Assembly: GCA_002400675.1 (NCBI GenBank)
Contig: NVQY01000162.1
Span: forward strand, 1-12,434
Reading direction: 5' to 3'
From: Paracoccaceae bacterium
GTDB lineage: Bacteria; Pseudomonadota; Alphaproteobacteria; Rhodobacterales; Rhodobacteraceae
Length of the DNA: 12,434 nucleotides
Position 1 is the first letter of the stretch. Every line of letters begins with the position of its first letter. Shown piece after piece: positions 6,864 through 12,434 of this stretch. The translations under genes were made by a program, and so were the position numbers. The notes beneath the pieces were generated by a model. It was not told where the DNA came from, searched no databases, and saw nothing but the letters and a program-made list of their open reading frames with translations.

Positions 6864-6954
6864 GCTAGTGCCTAAGAGCCACATGTTGCGGTTGTTTTTC
6901 TACGCGCTGACCGATGGTTTTCCCATTGCCGCCACAATATCGCCGCAATCACCG

Positions 6955-6983
6955 TTTGGGCTGACGGGTGGCGCCAGCCCAAA
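6955..6983 (-). terminator. Candidate terminator of nrdJ
   Basis: TTTGGGCTG (6955-6963) and CAGCCCAAA (6975-6983) form a perfect 9-bp stem with an 11-nt loop. It begins 6 bp after the nrdJ stop codon. The transcribed strand shows no U-run after the stem, so it may act as a Rho-assisted or 3'-stabilising hairpin. It is well placed for the end of the nrdJ transcript. Confidence 0.5.
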
Positions 6984-6989
6984 GGCGGG

Positions 6990-9278
6990 TCAGCCGCATT
7001 TTGAATGGCCGCAACTGGCGCAGGTCATGCAGCCTTCGATCATCCGCATACCGTACTGGCCGCAGCTTGGGCAGGCCTTGCCACGCGAGCCGCCCATGTT
7101 CACCACCTGTTGTTGGGGGTCGGACTTTAGCCCCATGCCTTCGCCCGCGATGAACCCGGTGGCGATCAGATGCTGTTCGATCACCCCGCCAATGGCGGCC
7201 AGAATGGACGGGATGTATTTGCCATCTATCCACGCGCCGCCACGAGGGTCGAACACCGCCTTTAGTTCCTCGACCACAAAGGACACATCGCCGCCGCGCC
7301 GGAACACGGCGGAAATCATCCGGGTGAGGGCAACGGTCCAGGCGTAATGCTCCATGTTTTTGGAGTTGATGAACACCTCGAACGGGCGGCGGTGGCCGTT
7401 GATGATGATGTCGTTGATGGTCAGGTAAATCGCATGTTCGCTTTCGGGCCAGCGCAGCTTGTAGGTGTTGCCCTCAAGCGATCCGGGCCGGTCCAGTGGT
7501 TCGGACATATAGACCACCTCGCCCCCTTGCGCAGAGTCGCCGCCCGGTTCGATCATGGCCTGATCGGGGGCCTCGTCCGAGGTCTCGCTGACCGTCAGAA
7601 CCGAGCCGGTCACATCGTTGGGCCGATAGGTGGTGCAGCCCTTACAGCCCGAATCCCACGCCTGCATATAAACGTCGCGGAAATCATCGAAACTGATGTC
7701 GGCGGGGCAGTTGATGGTTTTGGAAATCGAACTGTCGATCCATTTCTGCGCTGCGGCCTGCATTTTCACATGCTCGGACGGGGGCAAGGTTTGGGCGTTG
7801 ACGAAATAGTCGGGCAATTCGGCATCGCCAAACTTTTCCCGCCACATCTGAACTGCGTAGTCGGTCACTTCTTCTTCGGTCCGGCTGCCGTCTTTTTGCA
7901 GGACTTTGCGGGTGTAGGCATAGGCGAACACCGGCTCGATGCCGGAACTGACGTTGCCCGCATAAAGGCTGATGGTGCCCGTCGGCGCGATTGAGGTCAG
8001 CAGGGCGTTGCGGATGCCATGTTCGCGCACAGCCGCGCGCACGTCGTCGCCCATGCCCAGCATAGTGCCACTGTTGAGATACGCATCAACCTCAAACAGG
8101 GGGAACGCGCCTTTCTCCTTCGCCAAATCCACCGAGGCCAGATATGCGGCGCGGGCAATCGCGGCCAACCAGCGCGTCGTCTGACGCGCCGCCTTGTCCG
8201 ACCCATAGCGCAGGCCCAGCATCAATAGGGCATCCGCCAGCCCGGTGACGCCCAGACCGATGCGCCGCTTGGCTTTTGCCTCGGCCTTTTGTTCGGGCAG
8301 GGGAAATTTCGAGATGTCGATCACGTTATCCATCATCCGAACCGCGGTGGCGACCAGGTCATCCAGCGCCGTCTGGTTCAGTTCTGCGGCGTCCCCGAAC
8401 GGGTCGCTGACCAGTCGGGCCAGATTGATCGACCCCAACAGGCACGCGCCATAAGGCGGCAGAGGTTGTTCGCCGCAGGGGTTGGTCGCGGAGATAGTCT
8501 CGCAGTAGGCAAGGTTGTTGGCGGCGTTGATGCGGTCGATAAAGATCACACCGGGTTCGGCAAAATCATAGGTCGCCTGCATGATCCGGTTCCACAGGTC
8601 ACGCGCCTGAATGGTCTGGAATACCCGCCCGTCAAATTGCAGATCCCACGCACCGTCCGCCTTGACCGCCGCCATGAACGGGTCAGTGATCAGCACCGAC
8701 ATGTTGAACATGCGCAACCGGGCCGAATCGGATTTGGCGGTGATGAACGATTCGATATCCGGGTGGTCACAGCGCATGGTGGCCATCATCGCGCCCCGCC
8801 GGCTGCCCGCCGACATGATGGTGCGGCACATGGCGTCCCACACATCCATGAACGACAGTGGCCCCGAGGCATCCGCCGCCACGCCTTTTACATCCGCGCC
8901 GCTGGGGCGGATGGTCGAGAAATCATAGCCGATGCCGCCGCCCTGCTGCATGGTCAGGGCCGCCTCTTTGAGCATCTCGAAAATGCCGCCCATGCTGTCG
9001 GGGATGGTGCCCATGACAAAGCAGTTGAACAGGGTCACCTGCCGCGCAGTCCCCGCCCCGGCGGTGATACGCCCTGCCGGCAGGAACTTGAAATCTTCAA
9101 GCGCGCGGTAGAATGTGTCTTCCCATTGCGAGGGATCATCCTCGGCCGTGGCCAGATCGCGGGCAATACGGCGCCATGTATCCTCTAACGTGCGGTCAAT
9201 GGGCGCGCCTGTGGCGTCCTTGAACCGATATTTCATATCCCAGATCTGTTCTGCAATGGCGGCAGTAAAACGGGTCAT
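6990..9278 (-). CDS. nrdJ: Adenosylcobalamin-dependent (class II) ribonucleoside reductase
   Basis: A 762-residue enzyme that reduces ribonucleotides to deoxyribonucleotides using adenosylcobalamin to create a thiyl radical, with or without oxygen. Visible are LFNCFV (C86, one of the active-site thiols), MQQGGGIGYDFS (110-121), SATNPCGEQPLPPYGACLLG (263-282) with radical Cys C268 and E270, and APTGTISLYAGNVSSGIEPV (431-450). A TSCPD-type domain spans about 590-700. The tail has CPSC and CMTC pairs (C736, C739, C750, C753), likely a zinc ribbon, then C756 and C761 (CX4C), a probable pair that passes electrons to the active site. The ATG at 9276-9278 is chosen because AAGGA lies 8 nt upstream and MTRFTAAIAEQIW fits the family; a longer reading adds 29 unlikely residues. 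No cobalamin riboswitch fits in the short upstream gap. It is divergent from the DUF1489 gene. Confidence 0.95.
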   Translation of the reverse strand: MTRFTAAIAEQIWDMKYRFKDATGAPIDRTLEDTWRRIARDLATAEDDPSQWEDTFYRALEDFKFLPAGRITAGAGTARQVTLFNCFVMGTIPDSMGGIFEMLKEAALTMQQGGGIGYDFSTIRPSGADVKGVAADASGPLSFMDVWDAMCRTIMSAGSRRGAMMATMRCDHPDIESFITAKSDSARLRMFNMSVLITDPFMAAVKADGAWDLQFDGRVFQTIQARDLWNRIMQATYDFAEPGVIFIDRINAANNLAYCETISATNPCGEQPLPPYGACLLGSINLARLVSDPFGDAAELNQTALDDLVATAVRMMDNVIDISKFPLPEQKAEAKAKRRIGLGVTGLADALLMLGLRYGSDKAARQTTRWLAAIARAAYLASVDLAKEKGAFPLFEVDAYLNSGTMLGMGDDVRAAVREHGIRNALLTSIAPTGTISLYAGNVSSGIEPVFAYAYTRKVLQKDGSRTEEEVTDYAVQMWREKFGDAELPDYFVNAQTLPPSEHVKMQAAAQKWIDSSISKTINCPADISFDDFRDVYMQAWDSGCKGCTTYRPNDVTGSVLTVSETSDEAPDQAMIEPGGDSAQGGEVVYMSEPLDRPGSLEGNTYKLRWPESEHAIYLTINDIIINGHRRPFEVFINSKNMEHYAWTVALTRMISAVFRRGGDVSFVVEELKAVFDPRGGAWIDGKYIPSILAAIGGVIEQHLIATGFIAGEGMGLKSDPQQQVVNMGGSRGKACPSCGQYGMRMIEGCMTCASCGHSKCG

Positions 9279-9304
9279 AGCGCGAATCCTTGATGTGGCA
9301 GGCA

Positions 9305-9360
9305 CCCACAATAGCTTGAAGGTTCCGAGATTTCCACTACCATATACGGTCTGTTGTGGG
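9305..9360. promoter_or_regulatory. Inverted repeat in the nrdJ/DUF1489 divergent region
   Basis: CCCACAATAG (9305-9314) and CTGTTGTGGG (9351-9360) are inverted copies matching at 9 of 10 positions, with centres 46 bp apart, in the 92-bp gap between nrdJ and the DUF1489 gene. The half-site ACAATA is reminiscent of half an NrdR box, but the arms are too far apart for a classical box. No convincing -35/-10 pair was found on either strand. Confidence 0.3.
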
Positions 9361-9370
9361 GGCAATTGCG

Positions 9371-9802
9371 GTGAGTGAGTCGATCAACCTGATAAAACTG
9401 TGCGTCGGGGCCGAAAGCGTCGAAAGCCAGATCGCGTGGCAGGCAACCACACGGGCGTTGACCACGGATGGATTGCCGCGTCATATCACCCGGATGTGGC
9501 CCAAACGGGCGGATGAATTGCTGAACGGCGGTTCGCTTTATTGGGTGATCAAGGGGCAGGTCCAGTGCCGCCAACGCATCGTGCGGCTGGACGAAGTCAT
9601 CGGCAATGATGGCATAAGGCGCTGTGGCATCGTGTTTGAGCCAGAGATCATCCGCACCCAGTCGGCCCTGAGGCGGCCGTTTCAGGGCTGGCGGTATCTG
9701 CGCCCCGAAGACGCCCCGCCGGACTTGCCAATGGCCCGTTCCAGCGAAGATACCCTGCCCGACGACCTGAACCGGGCACTGGCGGAAATCGGAGTTTTGT
9801 AA
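9371..9802 (+). CDS. DUF1489 family protein
   Basis: A 143-residue protein of unknown function conserved across alphaproteobacteria (DUF1489, COG5458). Family traits are the opening INLIKLCVGAES (residues 5-16), HITRMWPKR (38-46), LYWVIKG (56-62), RQRIVRLDEV (67-76), DGIRRCGIVFEP (80-91) and the strongly conserved RRPFQGWRYL (101-110), then a polar tail. There is no signal peptide or membrane segment, so it is probably cytoplasmic. GTG at 9371 is preferred over an in-frame GTG at 9356, because it puts the GGGGG run at a Shine-Dalgarno distance and gives the usual short N-terminus. It is divergent from nrdJ and convergent with the universal stress protein gene. A role cannot be assigned from sequence. 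Confidence 0.88.
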   Translation: MSESINLIKLCVGAESVESQIAWQATTRALTTDGLPRHITRMWPKRADELLNGGSLYWVIKGQVQCRQRIVRLDEVIGNDGIRRCGIVFEPEIIRTQSALRRPFQGWRYLRPEDAPPDLPMARSSEDTLPDDLNRALAEIGVL

Positions 9803-9804
9803 GC

Positions 9805-9878
9805 CCGCCCCGCACACCACGGCCAAGAAAATTCGCTGAATTTTCTTCTGCGACCGCGATGTTGGAGTTGCGGGGCGG
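9805..9878. repeat. Nested palindromic element between convergent genes (likely bidirectional terminator)
   Basis: The gap between the DUF1489 and usp stops is almost filled by two nested palindromes. The outer arms CCGCCCCGCA (9805-9814) and TGCGGGGCGG (9869-9878) are a perfect 10-bp inverted repeat. Inside, AAGAAAATTC (9825-9834) and GAATTTTCTT (9838-9847) form a perfect 10-bp stem with a GCT loop. TAAGC occurs just outside each end (9800-9804 and 9881-9885). The inner stem, rich in A and T on both strands, could stop transcription from both sides. The whole may also be a small inverted-repeat element. Confidence 0.6.
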
Positions 9879-9886
9879 TCTAAGCG

Positions 9887-10339
9887 CTACTTGACCGTCA
9901 GCACCGAGCACTTGGCCAGCAATTCCACCCGATGCGACACACCGCCGCGCAACGTCGCCTCGATATTGCCCAGCCCGCGCGAGCCGATGACAATTATGTC
10001 CGCGTTGTTTTCCCTGGCACTTTCAACGATGCTGCGCGCGACGGGGCCGACAATCAGCTTGGTCTCGATGTCAGTTACACCCTTTTCAAGGGCGGTCTCC
10101 TTGGCGTGAGACAACAGCTGATTGGACAGCATCTTGGCCGCCTCCAGATCCGTGCCCTGAATGTGTTCAAGCTCGGCATAGGCCCGCAATTCCTCGGACA
10201 CCTTCGCGGCCTGATGATTGCGCAACACCGTGATGATGGATAGCTTTGCACCGCATCCCGCCGCGATCGACGCTGCATATTCGACGGCTTTGATGGAATG
10301 GCTTGATCCGTCCACGGCGACCAGAATTTTGTTTATCAT
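9887..10339 (-). CDS. Universal stress protein, UspA family
   Basis: A 150-residue single-domain Usp protein, soluble and cytoplasmic. The N-terminal strand and nucleotide-binding Asp are seen in INKILVAVDGSSHS (residues 2-15, D10). The C-terminal ATP-binding loop fits G-x2-G-x9-G, using G119, G122 and G132 in VIGSRGLGNIEATLRGGVS, and the last strand is CSVLTVK. The usual Ser/Thr after the last loop Gly is Gly here (G133), so ATP binding is likely but not certain. Such proteins help survival in starvation, oxidative or respiratory stress. ATG at 10337-10339 has AGGGA 8 nt upstream. It stands alone, downstream of hisG with 164 bp between, and a 26-bp palindrome precedes it. It converges on the DUF1489 gene. 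Confidence 0.92.
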   Translation of the reverse strand: MINKILVAVDGSSHSIKAVEYAASIAAGCGAKLSIITVLRNHQAAKVSEELRAYAELEHIQGTDLEAAKMLSNQLLSHAKETALEKGVTDIETKLIVGPVARSIVESARENNADIIVIGSRGLGNIEATLRGGVSHRVELLAKCSVLTVK

Positions 10340-10371
10340 CAGTATTGTCCCTATTTTAGGTGCGTCCCAAA

Positions 10372-10397
10372 GGTGGTACGACTGAAGTCATACCGCC
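10372..10397. promoter_or_regulatory. 26-bp imperfect palindrome upstream of usp
   Basis: The sequence from GGTGGTA (10372-10378) through GACT GA AGTC to TACCGCC (10391-10397) is a palindrome with 11 of 13 base pairs matching. Its half-sites read GGTACGACT and GGTATGACT. It lies 32 bp upstream of the usp start codon, a usual place for an operator or activator site. With no U-run after it, a hisG terminator is less likely. The half-site recalls GntR-family operators, but this is only a resemblance. Confidence 0.45.
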
Positions 10398-10455
10398 AGA
10401 ACGTTGCGTTTTTTAACGTTGTGTGGGCAAGCGTACCCAAGCGGCGCGATTCAGT

Positions 10456-10489
10456 CCAGCATTACAAACGGGCCAGCATTACAAACAGG
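10456..10489. repeat. Tandem 17-bp direct repeat downstream of hisG
   Basis: Two adjacent copies, CCAGCATTACAAACGGG (10456-10472) and CCAGCATTACAAACAGG (10473-10489), differ at one base. They start 14 bp after the hisG stop, in the gap before usp. They are probably a recent local duplication and could serve as paired protein sites; nothing else is recognised in them. Confidence 0.8.
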
Positions 10490-10503
10490 TCGGCGGGTGC
10501 CGG

Positions 10504-11193
10504 TCAGCCTACCCGCTGCAACAACGCGTCCAGCGCGGCCTTTTCGGCGTCTGAATACGGTGCCACCCGGCTGCGCCACAGCGTCGCCTGCGAGCGCAGG
10601 ATCAACCCATCGCCCATGATTTTCAGGTGGTTCGCCCGCAGGGTTTCCCCGGTCGAGGTGATATCGGCCACCATTTCGGCGGTCTCATTGGCCACCGTGC
10701 CTTCGGTCGCGCCCTGACTGTCAACCAGCGCATAATCGGCCACCCCGGCGTCGCGCAGGAATTCCCGCACCAGCCGGTGGTATTTGGTGGCAATGCGCAA
10801 GCGATGCCCGTGCGTGGCGCGAAACGCCGCCGCAACCGCGTCCAGATCGTCCAGCGTTTCCACATCGACCCAGAATTGCGGCACCGCCAGAATCAAATCC
10901 GCCTGACCAAAGCCCAGCGGGGCGATCTGCTGCACCTGTTGTTCCCAGCGGGGCAGCTTTTCATGCACAAGATCGGTGCCCGTCACCCCAAGGTGAATCC
11001 GCCCCGCCGCCAGTTCGCGCGGGATTTCCCCGGCCGACAACAGCACCAGCGACACCCCGTCGATCCCGGCCACCGCCCCGGCATATTCACGATCCGACCC
11101 CGCCCGGCGCAGGGTTACGCCCCGCGCGCCGAACCAGTCAAAGGTCTTTTCCATCAGCCGCCCCTTGGACGGAATGCCAAGTTTCAGGCTCAT
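10504..11193 (-). CDS. hisG: ATP phosphoribosyltransferase, short form catalytic subunit
   Basis: A 229-residue enzyme that joins ATP and PRPP to give phosphoribosyl-ATP, the committed step of histidine synthesis. It starts MSLKLGIPSKGRLMEKT, contains LGVTGTDLV (68-76) and the PRPP-binding loop ADITSTGETLRANHLKIM (176-193), and stops without the C-terminal regulatory domain of long HisG (about 300 residues). The short form is active only in a complex with HisZ, which is encoded immediately upstream. The ATG overlaps the hisZ stop by four bases (ATGA), and GAAGAGG lies seven bases upstream inside hisZ, so translation is coupled and equal amounts are likely. Feedback inhibition by histidine is expected to act through HisZ. 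Confidence 0.97.
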   Translation of the reverse strand: MSLKLGIPSKGRLMEKTFDWFGARGVTLRRAGSDREYAGAVAGIDGVSLVLLSAGEIPRELAAGRIHLGVTGTDLVHEKLPRWEQQVQQIAPLGFGQADLILAVPQFWVDVETLDDLDAVAAAFRATHGHRLRIATKYHRLVREFLRDAGVADYALVDSQGATEGTVANETAEMVADITSTGETLRANHLKIMGDGLILRSQATLWRSRVAPYSDAEKAALDALLQRVG

Positions 11194-12278
11194 GACATGG
11201 CCTCTTCGATCTGCAACATCAGGTCCGGGCGCAACACCCCGCCCACTGCCGGAATCTCTGCGCCATTGCCCAACCGCCGGGTCAGCGCATCATAGCGCCC
11301 GCCCGTGGCAACGGGGGGCAAATCAGGGCGCATCTGGGCGTGAAAGCCAAATACGAACCCGTCGTAATACTCCATCGAAGTGCGCCCATAACTGGCCTCG
11401 AAATCAAGGGTATCGGTGTCGATGCCGCGCGCGCGCAACGCATCAATCCGCGCCGCAAGCCGGTCCAGCGCCGGGGTGATCTGCGGCAGGTCCACCGCCA
11501 CATCGCGCAGATGCGACAGCGCATGTGGCATGGTTTCACGCACCCCCAGCAAGGTTTCCAGCGCCTGCAATTCCCGTTCGGAAATCGGAGCCTCAGCAGC
11601 ATCGGCACGCAAGGCGTCAATCCGCGCGCCAACCTCATCGCGCGTGCGTTTGCCAATAACCGGGCCGGTCCCCGCAAGCGGATCATCGGCCTTAAGCAAA
11701 GCCACCCGGCCCGGCGCGGGGTCCGTGCGCCCGCCAAAGCGATCCAGCAACCCGCGAAACCGGCGCGGATGCCACAGATGGCGCATCAAGGCCGCCTTGC
11801 GCCGCGCCGACGTGTCCAGCCCCAGAACCGCCGCCATCAGAATGCCGATATCGCCGGTGGCCGCGCGCAATGGCAAATCACCCAAAGCCCCGGCGATCAG
11901 CGCAAACACTTCGGCGTCCGAGGCCGCTGCATCGGCGCGGTCAAACACCTCATAGCCGACCTGCACATATTCATTGGCCCGGTCCGGGTCGTGTTCCTGG
12001 CGACGAAACACCTCGCCGGAATAGGTATAGCGCGCGGGTTCGGCCCCATGTTGCATATGCATCTGCACCACGGGCACGGTGAAATCCGGGCGCAACATCT
12101 GCTCGCCCCGAAGCGCGTCCGAGGTCACATAAGCCCGCCCGCGAATATCCTCGCCGTAAAGGTCCAGCAAGACCCGCGCCTCTTGCAGGATCGGCGTTTC
12201 AACCGGCATCGCCCCGGCGGAAACGAACTGCGCCTTCAGCACTGCGGCGCGGGCCAGCGTGGCCGCCCGGTCCGGCAT
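11190..12278 (-). CDS. hisZ: ATP phosphoribosyltransferase regulatory subunit
   Basis: A 362-residue histidyl-tRNA synthetase paralogue that has lost aminoacylation and works as the regulatory partner of short HisG. The class II synthetase-like core shows MLRPDFTVPV (61-70), YSGEVFRRQ (86-94), VQVGYEVFD (105-113) and, near the end, ATGGRYDAL (324-332), but it lacks the anticodon-binding domain, which explains the short length. It senses histidine and activates HisG. The ATG shares one base with the hisS stop codon (TGATG), so hisS, hisZ and hisG form a tightly coupled operon, an arrangement known in Rhodobacteraceae. Divergence from HisS makes annotation as a synthetase unlikely. Confidence 0.96.
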   Translation of the reverse strand: MPDRAATLARAAVLKAQFVSAGAMPVETPILQEARVLLDLYGEDIRGRAYVTSDALRGEQMLRPDFTVPVVQMHMQHGAEPARYTYSGEVFRRQEHDPDRANEYVQVGYEVFDRADAAASDAEVFALIAGALGDLPLRAATGDIGILMAAVLGLDTSARRKAALMRHLWHPRRFRGLLDRFGGRTDPAPGRVALLKADDPLAGTGPVIGKRTRDEVGARIDALRADAAEAPISERELQALETLLGVRETMPHALSHLRDVAVDLPQITPALDRLAARIDALRARGIDTDTLDFEASYGRTSMEYYDGFVFGFHAQMRPDLPPVATGGRYDALTRRLGNGAEIPAVGGVLRPDLMLQIEEAMS

Positions 12279-12434
12279 CAGCCCTGCCCGTCCTGACCGT
12301 CAAGAATTTCACGCACCTTTGCGACCAGATCGGCGCGTGGCACTTCGAACTGGCTGGGGCGGGCTTTCCATTCCTCAAGCGTGGCGTTTTCGGCGATCTT
12401 TGCCCCAAGGATCAGGTCCTTGATCTGTACAACG
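12278..12434 (-). CDS. hisS: Histidyl-tRNA synthetase (3' end only)
   Basis: The last 51 codons of a gene that enters from the right edge. The reading ends [16 protein letters not shown], then [20 protein letters not shown] and [11 protein letters not shown], which matches the end of the anticodon-binding domain of alphaproteobacterial HisS, including the common EEW and RPSQ features. HisS attaches histidine to tRNA-His. The stop TGA overlaps the hisZ start by one base. The catalytic domain lies outside the window, so the call rests on this tail plus the hisZ-hisG context. Confidence 0.85.
   Translation of the reverse strand, partial: VVQIKDLILGAKIAENATLEEWKARPSQFEVPRADLVAKVREILDGQDGQG

Noticed and set aside
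8289..9188. Plus-strand open reading frame of 299 codons antisense to nrdJ
   Set aside because: Rich in His, Arg and Gly from reverse-complement codon bias, with no domain; nrdJ on the other strand is certain.
9279..9365. 29-residue N-terminal extension of NrdJ
   Set aside because: The internal ATG at 9278 has a clear AAGGA site at 8 nt and gives the family N-terminus; the extension would cover the divergent promoter.
9279..9370. Cobalamin riboswitch upstream of nrdJ
   Set aside because: The gap is only 92 bp, too short for the usual riboswitch of about 200 nt, and no B12-box sequence was seen.
11340..12296. Plus-strand open reading frame of 318 codons antisense to hisZ
   Set aside because: Low-complexity composition typical of shadow frames; hisZ is unambiguous and coupled to hisG and hisS.

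Overview
The window looks like chromosomal DNA from a GC-rich alphaproteobacterium, most likely of the Rhodobacteraceae (Roseobacter group). The pointers are the hisS-hisZ-hisG cluster with a short HisG that needs HisZ, a B12-dependent class II ribonucleotide reductase, a DUF1489 protein, a Hint_2-type protein and a cysteine-free S4 of the alphaproteobacterial type. Twelve genes are recognised. Ten lie on the minus strand and two (an Lrp/AsnC regulator and the DUF1489 gene) on the plus strand. There is no tRNA, rRNA, CRISPR array, transposase or phage gene. The many long ORFs antisense to these genes are GC-driven shadows.

Left part (1-3720). This holds the 5' part of hisC (cut by the window edge), a 477-residue class V PLP enzyme of the cysteine-desulfurase superfamily, a divergent Lrp/AsnC regulator, and a stand-alone MetE C-terminal-type methyltransferase that converges on the regulator. 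The regulator start region carries an inverted repeat that may be its binding site. The PLP enzyme, regulator and methyltransferase form a plausible small amino-acid or sulfur/methyl metabolism module whose substrate cannot be read from the sequence.

Middle part (3711-6989). rpsD (ribosomal protein S4, GTG start) has a good terminator, a recognisable sigma-70-like promoter and a leader of about 200 nt containing a REP-like palindrome. Upstream lie a Hint-domain protein and an LpxR-type outer-membrane lipid A deacylase homologue.

Right part (6990-12434). nrdJ makes deoxyribonucleotides and is divergent from the DUF1489 gene. The DUF1489 gene converges on a universal stress protein gene, with a nested palindrome between them. 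The window ends with the translationally coupled hisG-hisZ and the 3' end of hisS. HisG and HisZ together catalyse the first step of histidine synthesis, HisC (left edge) a late step, and HisS charges tRNA-His.

Most of the window is ordinary housekeeping sequence. I see no clear new multi-gene system. The items most worth following are the PLP enzyme/Lrp/MetE-like module, the Hint protein with a tandem duplication at its start codon, and several short intergenic palindromes and repeats.
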